A DNA stretch of 64,000 bases. Origin: Chryseobacterium camelliae (GTDB taxonomy: Bacteria > Bacteroidota > Bacteroidia > Flavobacteriales > Weeksellaceae). The notes under the pieces are model-generated. The model was not told the DNA's origin and searched no databases. It saw only the letters and a list, made by a program, of their open reading frames with translations. The translations under genes and the position numbers were made by a program. Positions 44,321-52,341 of this stretch are shown piece by piece; within the stretch, counting starts at the first letter, position 1, and the number at the start of each line of letters is the position of its first letter. The stretch spans positions 2,288,001 through 2,352,000 of the forward strand of contig NZ_CP115859.1 of assembly GCF_027920545.1 (NCBI RefSeq), written 5' to 3'.

Positions 44321-44837
44321 TTTTAAACCATTAAGGTCTATTTTAAGAAGTTAAGTTTAATTAAGATTTTTGATAAATCAAAATTTAGTCTGGAAGTTCT
44401 TTAAAATATTCATTAATAAAAGGTTTTAAAGACTTCGTAATGTTGTCTGTGAAGAAATTAATTAATAAACCTTGTGGTTTTTTCAAAACTTTCATGTAGG
44501 TCAATAATTGAGCTTCATGAATAGGGAGAGTTTCTTCAATTGCTTTTAGCTCTACAATGACAGTGTCATTTACAAGTAAATCAACAATGAGTTTAGTTTC
44601 AATATCAACTCCTTCATAGTTAATGGTTGTATAAAGCTGTTGTTTTACGTCATAGCCATTTTTAATAAGTTCAATTTTCAAGCATTCCTCATAAATACTT
44701 TCAAGTAAACCGGGACCAAGAGTTTTATGGACCTTTATTGCAAAACCTGTAATCTCATAAGATAGTTGTGTTATTTCTTTTTTCGTCATATAACTTAATT
44801 AAACTTAACTTCTTAAATAAGACTTAATGGTTTAAAA
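44321..44837. mobile_element. Inverted-repeat cassette carrying a GxxExxY gene
   Basis: Near-identical inverted repeats of about 41-42 bp, at 44324-44365 and 44794-44834, flank a single gene. The left copy has one extra G and one T/A shift compared with the right. The pairing extends three more bases outward on each side. The right repeat reaches into the kinase gene and encodes its last codons (LNH and stop). No transposase is present, so the unit may be mobilised in trans or spread by another route. A third copy is at 370-415. Confidence 0.65.
44385..44789 (-). CDS. GxxExxY protein
   Basis: The 134-residue cytoplasmic protein has the family signature GPGLLESIYEECL and the nuclease-like core LIVDLLVNDTVIVELKAIE, which carries the D and ExK residues of the PD-(D/E)XK fold (VDLLVND, VELKAIE). 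The GxxExxY family is often found as lone genes between repeats in Bacteroidota. Its role is unknown; the ExK motif suggests nuclease-like ancestry. The ATG is only 4 bases inside the right repeat (44794), so the promoter must lie in the repeat or in the kinase transcript. Confidence 0.9.
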   Translation of the reverse strand: MTKKEITQLSYEITGFAIKVHKTLGPGLLESIYEECLKIELIKNGYDVKQQLYTTINYEGVDIETKLIVDLLVNDTVIVELKAIEETLPIHEAQLLTYMKVLKKPQGLLINFFTDNITKSLKPFINEYFKELPD

Positions 44838-45843
44838 TTTCATTAATTTTCAACTGAGTTTTTTCCAGGCTCAATTGCTGTATCACTTTTTCCAGCTCAG
44901 GATACTCTTTCATATTTTCCCAGGTCTGTGCAAATTCTGTAATGTTTTCAATGCCTTTTTCAATACTTGCCATGAAATGTTGTTTCTTCTGAATCAGCCC
45001 TCTGAAACCGTAAGCTCCCAAAACCTGCAAAAACCTCATTAGCTGGATCGGCTTAACCGATCTTTTTAGTTGATCCTGGGTTTCCTTATTTTCAAATTGC
45101 TGAATATAAAAATCAAGCATTTCATTTTTAAAATCTTCAGGGAAATTTGCTTTTGCCTGAAACAAAAAAGAAATCACATCATACATCAAAGGACCTTTCA
45201 TCGCCGATTGGTAATCGATAAATGAAACTTCATTGTTTTGATTCACTATGATATTTCTTGCCTGAAAATCCCGTATCATTAATCCTTTCGGTTCAAGATT
45301 TTCAATACGCTCAACGATTTTTTTAAATTCTTTTAAAAGGGTAGACTTATGATACTCCAGTTCAAGAATATCGGCAACAAAATTTTTAAAATAATACAAA
45401 TCGTGAGTTACCGGTAATTCATTGTATTCTTCATATTCAAACGTTTTGCTGTAATCAATTTTGTTTTGAGTCAGTGTCTGAAGCTGAAAAAGCTTTTCCA
45501 ATGTTTGCTGTACCAGCATTTTTACTTTTTCAGATAACCCTTCCTGGGTAATAACCTCAGAAAGTGTTTTTTCTCCTAAAAATTCCTGAACATACATTTT
45601 TCTGTCCTCAGAAATAATAAAAATATCGGGAGTATTCAGATGCTGTGTTGAAAATACCTCGGAGTAATAAAAAAAACTTTCATTTTCCTGAATGTTTTCA
45701 TTGTAGGTGATAATGTATTTCCGGTTGCCGGATTGAGCCAAAAAATTCACCCTCGCAGAGCCGCTTTGAGCCAAAGTGACGAACTCAGAAGATTTTTTAC
45801 CAAGATAATTTTCAAAAAATCGTTTTGCGTTTTCAGAAATCAT
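44824..45843 (-). CDS. AmgK-like sugar kinase (phosphotransferase family)
   Basis: The 339-residue aminoglycoside-phosphotransferase-fold kinase has the catalytic loop MIRDFQARNIIV and the metal-binding FIDYQSAMKGP. Together with a MurU-like transferase and a RapZ C-domain protein downstream it fits AmgK, the anomeric MurNAc kinase of peptidoglycan recycling. I chose the ATG at 45843, 9 bases from a TATATTTG promoter box; a longer frame begins at a TTG inside that box. The last three codons and the stop are supplied by the inverted repeat of the GxxExxY cassette, so the native C-terminus may have been replaced. Confidence 0.8.
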   Translation of the reverse strand: MISENAKRFFENYLGKKSSEFVTLAQSGSARVNFLAQSGNRKYIITYNENIQENESFFYYSEVFSTQHLNTPDIFIISEDRKMYVQEFLGEKTLSEVITQEGLSEKVKMLVQQTLEKLFQLQTLTQNKIDYSKTFEYEEYNELPVTHDLYYFKNFVADILELEYHKSTLLKEFKKIVERIENLEPKGLMIRDFQARNIIVNQNNEVSFIDYQSAMKGPLMYDVISFLFQAKANFPEDFKNEMLDFYIQQFENKETQDQLKRSVKPIQLMRFLQVLGAYGFRGLIQKKQHFMASIEKGIENITEFAQTWENMKEYPELEKVIQQLSLEKTQLKINEILNH

Positions 45844-45852
45844 AATATGAAA

Positions 45853-45860
45853 CAAATATA
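45853..45860 (-). promoter_or_regulatory. -7 box (TATATTTG) of the kinase cluster
   Basis: On the minus strand TATATTTG lies 9 bases before the kinase ATG, which implies a very short or absent leader. It is divergent from the xrtF promoter box 20 bases away. Confidence 0.6.
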
Positions 45861-45880
45861 CTAATTTACAGTCTAATTTT

Positions 45881-45888
45881 TATCTTTG
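45881..45888 (+). promoter_or_regulatory. -7 box (TATCTTTG) of xrtF
   Basis: TATCTTTG lies 4 bases before the xrtF ATG at 45893, so the transcript probably starts at or next to the start codon. Confidence 0.6.
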
Positions 45889-45892
45889 CAAT

Positions 45893-46423
45893 ATGCTAAA
45901 GGATTTCAAACCGGTTTTAAGCATTTTACTACGTTTCATCATCATTTATCTGGTGTTGTTATTCGCTTATCAGTTCTATTTGAACAGTTTTAAAGAAACG
46001 GGGCTCGATCCTTTTTCACGAATGATAACGGAACAGGTAAGGCTTGTTCAGAATATGTGGGGCTTCCCGACATTGCTGTATGATGATATTAAAGGCGAAC
46101 AGGTTTGGTTTCAGGTAAAAGGAAACTATGTTACCAGAATGGTTGAAGGTTGCAATGCTGTTTCGGTGATGATTTTGTTTGTTTCTTTTATTTTTGCATT
46201 CTATAAAGGAATTAAAACGTTCATTTTTGTCATTGCAGGATTACTTATATTGTATATCATGAATGTTTTGAGAATTGTGGGACTCAATATTGCCGTATCA
46301 GATTATCCGGATTATAGTAAAATGACCCATGATTATGCGTTTCCTGCGGTTATTTACGGAACAGTGGTTCTCCTTTGGTTGATTTGGATTAAATGTTTTG
46401 CACTGAAAAATGAAAATTCTTAG
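45893..46423 (+). CDS. xrtF: Exosortase family protein XrtF
   Basis: The 176-residue integral membrane protein has about five helices and the exosortase/archaeosortase catalytic triad: Cys87 in EGCNAVSVM, Arg127 in NVLRIVGL, and His146 in THDYAFP. These transpeptidases are thought to cut C-terminal sorting signals and join the product to a lipid or other anchor. XrtF is a flavobacterial form with unknown substrates. It overlaps by 14 bases the gene of its system-associated partner and is probably translated from a nearly leaderless mRNA. Confidence 0.92.
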   Translation: MLKDFKPVLSILLRFIIIYLVLLFAYQFYLNSFKETGLDPFSRMITEQVRLVQNMWGFPTLLYDDIKGEQVWFQVKGNYVTRMVEGCNAVSVMILFVSFIFAFYKGIKTFIFVIAGLLILYIMNVLRIVGLNIAVSDYPDYSKMTHDYAFPAVIYGTVVLLWLIWIKCFALKNENS

Positions 46424-46844
46424 TTGGCTTCTGGTAATAATAGGGATTTTTGGTCTTATAAGTGTTAGAATGCTTGAAGATGAATTATTCTATGATCCTT
46501 TTCTTACTTATTTTCATGAAGCTAATAAAAATATAAGCTTTCCTTCTTTCGAATGGACGAAATTAATTTTGGGGCACTTTTTTAGATTTGTTTTAAATCT
46601 TGCATTTTCCTGCTTAATTATTCAATTTTTGTTTAAAAATAAAGAATGGACGGTTCAGGGAGCGATTCTCATTACCATTATTTTTGCCATTACTTTTCCA
46701 ATTTATTTGTATTGTATTTATTCTCAATTTGAAATCGGATATCTCTTTTCGTTTTACATGAGAAGGTTTGTGATACAGCCTTTGGTGTTACTGTTAATTG
46801 TCCCTTTGTTTTACTATAGAAAGCAAGTGTTATTGGAAAGCTGA
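46410..46844 (+). CDS. Exosortase F system-associated membrane protein
   Basis: The 144-residue protein has about four membrane helices and the short family motif YDPFLTYFHEANKN (TIGR04127-like). It is always found next to XrtF in flavobacteria, as here with a 14-base overlap. Its role is unknown, but coupling to the exosortase in a membrane complex is likely. Its stop codon abuts the convergent CDF transporter gene. Confidence 0.85.
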   Translation: MKILSWLLVIIGIFGLISVRMLEDELFYDPFLTYFHEANKNISFPSFEWTKLILGHFFRFVLNLAFSCLIIQFLFKNKEWTVQGAILITIIFAITFPIYLYCIYSQFEIGYLFSFYMRRFVIQPLVLLLIVPLFYYRKQVLLES

Positions 46845-47843
46845 TTATTCAGTAGTGTGTTTTTCGACACTTGTAACGTTTTCCGGAGTCCATTCCACTC
46901 TTTTTATAAACTCTTTTTCACGGGCAGGGCAGTCCTTGATTTGGCAGACAGGGCAGGAAATTGGCTTACAGTCATCCATGTGGAAATTAAACTCAACGCT
47001 TCGTTTGGTGTTTCTGGCCAAAAGAATAATAACCTTTTCCATTTCATTATGGGCTTCCCGAAGGCTGTAATACCATGGGAGCGTGATATGGGCGTCAATA
47101 TGAAGAGAGGCCCCGAATTGCTGGATTTTCATATTGTGAACATCAATCCATTCTGTTCTTCTGTTTTCTTCCAGTACTTTAATAATCTGGTTCAGTAAGT
47201 CCGGGTCTTGCTCATCCATAATTCCGCTTAAAGATTTACGAACAATTTTGTAGCCGACAAAAATGATATAAGCTCCAAAAACAAGTGCTACAACAGAATC
47301 TAACCAATAGATTTTAGTAAGATAAACGATGATTAAGCTGATTACCACCCCAAAGGTTGTAATGGTATCTGATTGCAAATGTTTTCCTGAAGATATGAGC
47401 ACTAAAGAATTTTCATTTTTTCCCTTTTTTATAGAAATATACCCTAATAAATAATTGATAATTGCTGTTGCGGCAACGATGAAAATCCCCCAGTCGAGTT
47501 TATTTAAAACTTTTCCAATAATTAAACTGTTGATTCCTTCATAGATGATGATAACCCCTGCAATGGCAATGAGAGCCCCTTCAATTCCGGAGGTTACAAA
47601 TTCTACTTTTCCGTGTCCGTAAGGATGATCCTCGTCTTTGGGTTTGGCAGCAAGGTATAAAGAATATAAGCCCATAAAAGCACTGATGATGTTAACAATA
47701 CTTTCCATGGCATCAGAAAAAACAGCATCGGAATTCGTTAATTTCCATGCAACAATTTTTCCAATGAAAAGAATTACTCCAAAAGCTGCAATGAGTTTTT
47801 GAAAGCCTATTTTATCTTTATTGGTAGTCTTCTGAACGTTCAT
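46845..47843 (-). CDS. Cation diffusion facilitator transporter
   Basis: The 332-residue inner-membrane CDF protein has six helices and a cytoplasmic C-terminal domain. The transport-site residues are Glu47 and Asn51 in helix 2 (DAMESIVN) and His155 and Asp159 in helix 5 (HLQSD). This is an ExxxN/HxxxD arrangement, not the DxxxD/HxxxD of E. coli YiiP, so the metal preference is uncertain. The tail beyond the usual domain is Cys-rich (CKPISCPVCQIKDCPAR). It lies downstream of asd behind a terminator. Confidence 0.9.
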   Translation of the reverse strand: MNVQKTTNKDKIGFQKLIAAFGVILFIGKIVAWKLTNSDAVFSDAMESIVNIISAFMGLYSLYLAAKPKDEDHPYGHGKVEFVTSGIEGALIAIAGVIIIYEGINSLIIGKVLNKLDWGIFIVAATAIINYLLGYISIKKGKNENSLVLISSGKHLQSDTITTFGVVISLIIVYLTKIYWLDSVVALVFGAYIIFVGYKIVRKSLSGIMDEQDPDLLNQIIKVLEENRRTEWIDVHNMKIQQFGASLHIDAHITLPWYYSLREAHNEMEKVIILLARNTKRSVEFNFHMDDCKPISCPVCQIKDCPAREKEFIKRVEWTPENVTSVEKHTTE

Positions 47844-47852
47844 AGGTTTGAT

Positions 47853-47885
47853 AAAAAAAAGAATCTCAATTTTGAGACTCTTTTT
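47853..47885 (-). terminator. Terminator after asd
   Basis: A stem around TCTCAA/TTGAGA with flanking A and T runs, followed on the minus strand by eight T residues. Confidence 0.75.
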
Positions 47886-47897
47886 ATGTTTGTTAGT

Positions 47898-48890
47898 TTA
47901 TACTAAGTTGTTTGCTACAAGGTATTCTGCGATCTGTACTGCGTTGGTAGCAGCTCCTTTTCGCAGGTTGTCTGCCACAACCCAGAGATTCAGCGTCTTT
48001 GGCTGTGATAGATCTCGTCTGATCCTGCCGACGAACACTTCGTCTTTCCCTTCCGAATACAGAGGCATCGGATATTCGTTGTTTTGTACGTTATCCATTA
48101 CTACAACTCCCGGAGTTTCAGATAAGATTTTTCTTACTTCATCAAGATCGAATTCGTTTTCAAACTCGATGTTTACACTTTCAGAATGTCCTCCTTGTAC
48201 CGGAACTCTTACTGCAGTTGCAGTTAAATTAAATGTATCGTCCCCTAAAATCTTCTTAGGTTCTTTCATTAATTTAATCTCTTCTTTTGTGTAATCATCA
48301 TCCGAAAATACATCGCAATGTGGCAATGCATTTTTGAAGATCTGATAAGGATATACTTTTGCAATCGAATCGTCTCCGCTGATTTCTCCGTTTAATTGAT
48401 CTACGGCAGCTTTACCTGTTCCTGTTACGGATTGGTAGGTTGAAACAATTACTCTTTTTAAATCATATTTTTTGTTCAAAGGTCCTAAAACCATTACCAA
48501 CTGAATGGTAGAACAGTTCGGGTTTGCAATGATTTTGTCTTCTTTGGTCAATACATCTGCATTGATCTCGGGAACGACTAATTTTTTATCAGGATCCATT
48601 CTCCATGCAGAAGAATTATCGATAACGGTTGTTCCTGCTTCTGCGAAAAGGGGAGCAAACTCAAGAGAAGTTCCACCGCCTGCAGAGAAGATTGCAATCT
48701 CCGGTTTGGCAGCTATAGCGTCTTTCATGCTTATAATCGTAAATTCTTCCTGTTTATACTTCACCTTCTTACCTACGGATTTTTCGGATGCTACCGGAAT
48801 TAGTTCGGTGATAGGGAAGTTTCTCTCTTCGAGAACTTTAAGCATAACTTGTCCAACCATTCCTGTTGAACCTACTACAGCTACTTTCAT
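47898..48890 (-). CDS. asd: Aspartate-semialdehyde dehydrogenase
   Basis: Asd reduces aspartyl phosphate to aspartate semialdehyde, the branch point to lysine, diaminopimelate, threonine and methionine. The 330-residue protein has the NADP-binding VGSTGMVGQ, catalytic Cys126 in ANPNCSTIQL, and the His in VQGGHSESV. It is complete. The gene is followed by a terminator and the CDF gene; upstream is a small membrane protein gene on the same strand with a 33-base gap. Confidence 0.95.
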   Translation of the reverse strand: MKVAVVGSTGMVGQVMLKVLEERNFPITELIPVASEKSVGKKVKYKQEEFTIISMKDAIAAKPEIAIFSAGGGTSLEFAPLFAEAGTTVIDNSSAWRMDPDKKLVVPEINADVLTKEDKIIANPNCSTIQLVMVLGPLNKKYDLKRVIVSTYQSVTGTGKAAVDQLNGEISGDDSIAKVYPYQIFKNALPHCDVFSDDDYTKEEIKLMKEPKKILGDDTFNLTATAVRVPVQGGHSESVNIEFENEFDLDEVRKILSETPGVVVMDNVQNNEYPMPLYSEGKDEVFVGRIRRDLSQPKTLNLWVVADNLRKGAATNAVQIAEYLVANNLV

Positions 48891-48923
48891 TGATTTAATT
48901 AATAATTATTTAAGTTAATATAT

Positions 48924-49355
48924 TTATGCCCCGAAGACTCTTGTCCAAGGGAACGCGAATGCAAATAAGCCAACCGCGATCAATCCCATGATTACCACTC
49001 CCAAAGAAATTGTATCATTAGATTTTACTTTTTTATTGACGATCGTCATTAAAACAGCAGCGATTAACATTGAAAACGGATGTTCTACATACTGGAATCT
49101 TAAAGCCGCATTTTTCATTACTTCTCCCATATTAAGTCCTTTCGTAAAATTAGTCACCAACATAATGATTCCTAATAAAAATTGAATGTGGAAGAAAATC
49201 ATGGTGAAAAGTGTTGTTTTCTTTAAAAACTTGTTCACCTTTCCACTGAACCCGAACATAGTCGCTAAAAGCGCAATAACGAATAATGCTACCAAAAGCA
49301 ATTCTAAGTACCCAAATCCTTTGTGGGCATTAAGCAAAATGTTGTAAAAATCCAT
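48924..49355 (-). CDS. Small four-helix membrane protein
   Basis: The 143-residue protein has four hydrophobic helices, with conserved His in MIFFHIQFLLG and VEHPFSMLIAA facing the membrane. This recalls haem-binding cytochrome b-like proteins common in flavobacteria, but no motif settles it. It is probably co-transcribed with asd (33-base gap). Function unknown; I list the cytochrome idea as a possibility only. Confidence 0.7.
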   Translation of the reverse strand: MDFYNILLNAHKGFGYLELLLVALFVIALLATMFGFSGKVNKFLKKTTLFTMIFFHIQFLLGIIMLVTNFTKGLNMGEVMKNAALRFQYVEHPFSMLIAAVLMTIVNKKVKSNDTISLGVVIMGLIAVGLFAFAFPWTRVFGA

Positions 49356-49383
49356 ATTTTGTTTTTTCTGTTTTTTCCGAATA

Positions 49384-49391
49384 CAAATATA
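49384..49391 (-). promoter_or_regulatory. -7 box (TATATTTG) for the membrane protein-asd unit
   Basis: On the minus strand TATATTTG lies 28 bases upstream of the ATG at 49355 and right after the terminator of the TonB receptor. Confidence 0.5.
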
Positions 49392-49393
49392 AC

Positions 49394-49420
49394 AAAAATC
49401 CCAGCGATAAGCCGGGATTT
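49394..49420 (-). terminator. Terminator of the TonB receptor gene
   Basis: AAATCCCAGC (49396-49405) pairs with GCCGGGATTT (49411-49420), with one mismatch, followed on the minus strand by a T run. Confidence 0.75.
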
Positions 49421-49444
49421 AGTATTTTAAAATCTAAGATTGTC

Positions 49445-52117
49445 TTAGAAGTTGAATGATAGTGTACCTGACCATGTTCTTCCGAATCCGAAATAAACCT
49501 GATTGGTTTGGTTAATACCTTTGTAATTACCGGCAGCTTGATATGCAGCGAAACCTGAATTATTTCCATTAACAGCTGTGTACTCTTGCTCAGAAAGATT
49601 TGCATGAATATTTGTATTTGCTTCAGCAATATATACTTTATCAAATAAGTTATATACATTTCCTCTTAAAGTAAAGTACTGTTTTGGATTTTTAAGCTTG
49701 ATTTTAAATGTAATTCCTAAATCTACTAATCCAAAGGTAGGTAATTCTAATGCACCTCTCTGTCCTGCAGCTTCAGTTTGGAAGTTGATAGGGTTTACGT
49801 TAGCATATAAATTTTTAACTGCTCTGTAAGTACCATCGAATGAGAACCAATCTATTGGTTTGAAGGTAAATCCGGCACCTGCAGTAAATTGCGCAGAGCT
49901 TCCCACTTTTACTTTATCTAAATATAATGTAGTTGTAGGAGCATTGTTCACATTAATAGGGTCATTTGTTTCTGTAAACAAATTACTTGTAGCGTTTCCT
50001 TCATAGTACCAATCACCCATAGATAGCATACCTGTTAAAGATAACATTTTGTGTACATTAGCAGTTGCATCAATTTCAATACCTTGGTGAATTTCAGTAA
50101 TACCCTGGATATTGGCATAAGCATTAGTATAAACAGTACCGGTAGAAGTATCTGTGAAGTTGATACCTGTTCTTCTTTGGAATCTATCTTTCCAAGAAGT
50201 TCTGTATAGGTTTACATTTGCATTAAAAATTGCTGAACGGAAACCATAACCAGCCTCAATTCCAAAAATTTTCTCATTAGTTAAATTCGGATTAAGGTAG
50301 TTTTTATTGTTTGGATAAACAGAGTTTAAGAATGGTTGTTTTTCATAATATCCGACATTAGCAAAAATATTGTGGTTTTCATTAATGTTATAATTAGCAC
50401 CCCCTTTCACGTTAAATCCAATAAGGTTCTTAAATCCTGTTTTAGTATTTAATGCAGGGTTTGAAGCCGTTGGTTGAATTAATGTTGGGTTTGTGTTGCT
50501 CGTTGCATATCCTGATACATTTCCATTAAGAAGAGATCTTCCATCAACAATGAAATTATCGATTCTTTGGAAAGCTTGATTAGAAATGGCTCCAGAAACG
50601 AAAGCTGATAATTTGTCATTAGAATATTCCAACTGACCGAACCCTCCATACCAAAGAACTTCACCATCGTTATTATAACCAATTCTATTTTCAATTGGAT
50701 CTATTTTTCCTCCAAAAGGATTCCAGCTTGCTTCTGCCTTTGAAGAATTAGAAACATAATTATAACCAGGAACTAAAACATTGTTATTGTTTGGAACCCA
50801 AAGGTTTTTATTAGCAGAATCTCTATATGCGCTACCACCTAAAAAATCACTTACTACTTGATAGTGGTATCCATAATAATATCTGGTATCAATACCTACT
50901 GAGAAATTTAAATGGTCTGTAATTTTGTGATTGAAGCTAGAAATAAGACCAAACCAGTTATGTGAATTGATTGACGCATTTCTAATTAAGATACCTCTAT
51001 CTGCATTTGATGCCGCATTAGCTGCCGAAAGAGCATCGAAATCGATAATCCCTTCCGAGTTTCTGAAAGCCTCTAGGTTTTTAGTTGTAGTATTTGATAA
51101 ATTACCAACACTTCCTACATTTCCTGTTCCTGCCCCTCTACCAAATGATGCGTATGCTACAGTATTTAATTTAGATTTGCTAGAAATATTCCAATCCCAG
51201 TTAATTGACATTACAGGTTTGTGATAATAGTTTCTTCTTAAACTATACTCTTCTCCGTTTAGATAACCGTAATCTGAATTATATCTTCTGTCTGGATTTC
51301 CATCTTTATCAGCATTGTATTTGATATAATTTGAAATAGTTGAAAACGTACTTCTTTGATTATGAGCTTGTGGAGCACCAGTAATAGTGAATTGGAAATC
51401 GTGTTTGCTTCCAGGTTTGTTATAACCTAATGCAAAATAATAGTTATATCCTTCAAATTCAGTTCCTCTTGCATAGGTAGAACCAGAAGCTCTACTCATT
51501 AAGAATGATGAAGACCAACCTTTTGCATTTTTACCAGTATTGTATGCAAATAAAGTTTTAAGATAATCATTGTTACCAACTGTCAAAGAAACAACTCCTC
51601 CTTGTTTTTTATCAGCAGCTCTAGTTAAGATATTGATTGTTCCTCCTACAGAAGCAATTGCTAATTTTGAAGAACCAAGTCCTCTTTGTACTTGCATTGA
51701 TGAAGTTACATCAGAAAGTCCTGCCCAGTTTGACCAGAAAACACGACCGTTTTCCATATCATTTACTGGCATACCATTTACCATTACGGCAATGTTTTCT
51801 TGCGCGAAACCTCTAATGTTAATTTTAGAGTCTCCAAAACCACCACCTCCTTTAGTTGCATAGACAGATGGAGTTGTGTTTAGAATTTCAGGGAATTCCT
51901 GGTTTCCTAATTTTTCAATAATCTGTGCCTCTTTGATTGTAGAAACTGCTACTGGAGTTTTTCTGTCTTTTGCAATATCAGCTACTCCAATCAATACCAC
52001 TTCGTCAATGTCTTTAGACCTTGTCTTTACGGTGTCTTGAGTTTGTTGAGCGTAATAAATACTAGCTGTTGATAATGTAATTACCGCAGTTAGCATCGAT
52101 TTGTTGATTAATTTCAT
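49445..52117 (-). CDS. TonB-dependent receptor
   Basis: The 890-residue outer-membrane receptor has a signal peptide (about 1-23, SIYYAQ), a short TonB-box-like region (DIDEVVLIGVA) and no carboxypeptidase domain. The plug carries ATKGGGGFGDSKINIRGFAQ and NGMPVNDMENGRVFWSNWAG, and the barrel ends LSFNF. No SusD-like or other partner gene is adjacent, so the ligand is unknown; a protein- or polymer-type substrate is as likely as a metal chelate. The gene is monocistronic, with its own terminator and an upstream region with a 15-base direct repeat. Confidence 0.9.
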   Translation of the reverse strand: MKLINKSMLTAVITLSTASIYYAQQTQDTVKTRSKDIDEVVLIGVADIAKDRKTPVAVSTIKEAQIIEKLGNQEFPEILNTTPSVYATKGGGGFGDSKINIRGFAQENIAVMVNGMPVNDMENGRVFWSNWAGLSDVTSSMQVQRGLGSSKLAIASVGGTINILTRAADKKQGGVVSLTVGNNDYLKTLFAYNTGKNAKGWSSSFLMSRASGSTYARGTEFEGYNYYFALGYNKPGSKHDFQFTITGAPQAHNQRSTFSTISNYIKYNADKDGNPDRRYNSDYGYLNGEEYSLRRNYYHKPVMSINWDWNISSKSKLNTVAYASFGRGAGTGNVGSVGNLSNTTTKNLEAFRNSEGIIDFDALSAANAASNADRGILIRNASINSHNWFGLISSFNHKITDHLNFSVGIDTRYYYGYHYQVVSDFLGGSAYRDSANKNLWVPNNNNVLVPGYNYVSNSSKAEASWNPFGGKIDPIENRIGYNNDGEVLWYGGFGQLEYSNDKLSAFVSGAISNQAFQRIDNFIVDGRSLLNGNVSGYATSNTNPTLIQPTASNPALNTKTGFKNLIGFNVKGGANYNINENHNIFANVGYYEKQPFLNSVYPNNKNYLNPNLTNEKIFGIEAGYGFRSAIFNANVNLYRTSWKDRFQRRTGINFTDTSTGTVYTNAYANIQGITEIHQGIEIDATANVHKMLSLTGMLSMGDWYYEGNATSNLFTETNDPINVNNAPTTTLYLDKVKVGSSAQFTAGAGFTFKPIDWFSFDGTYRAVKNLYANVNPINFQTEAAGQRGALELPTFGLVDLGITFKIKLKNPKQYFTLRGNVYNLFDKVYIAEANTNIHANLSEQEYTAVNGNNSGFAAYQAAGNYKGINQTNQVYFGFGRTWSGTLSFNF

Positions 52118-52136
52118 AATCGTTAGTATAGTTAGA

Positions 52137-52254
52137 TTTAAATTTTATGCAAAATTCGGGAATTATTTTTTAACTATTATTAACTGACTATTAATTTTTA
52201 TTTAATCTTAATAATAATTATTTATCTGATTTTCAGTGTTTTAAATTTTATGCA
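52137..52254. repeat. 15-base direct repeat upstream of the TonB receptor
   Basis: TTTAAATTTTATGCA occurs at 52137-52151 and again at 52240-52254, 103 bases apart in the same orientation. Both lie in the 212-base AT-rich gap between the TonB receptor and nadC. They could be operator sites or chance in AT-rich DNA. Confidence 0.4.
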
Positions 52255-52311
52255 CTGCATAATATGAAAAAAATCATATTGTTTAATTGATAATAAACCT
52301 GTTTTGTTTTT

Positions 52312-52341
52312 AAAAAAAATGCAATTTTTTTAGAGAATTGC
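52312..52341 (-). terminator. Weak terminator at the nadC stop
   Basis: GCAATT (52321-52326) pairs with AATTGC (52336-52341), and on the minus strand the stem is followed by eight T residues. The right arm overlaps the nadC stop region. The stem is short. Confidence 0.45.

Noticed and set aside
49330..49659. 109-codon frame overlapping the end of the TonB receptor gene
   Set aside because: It is another reading frame of the receptor's well-supported coding sequence and spans its terminator.
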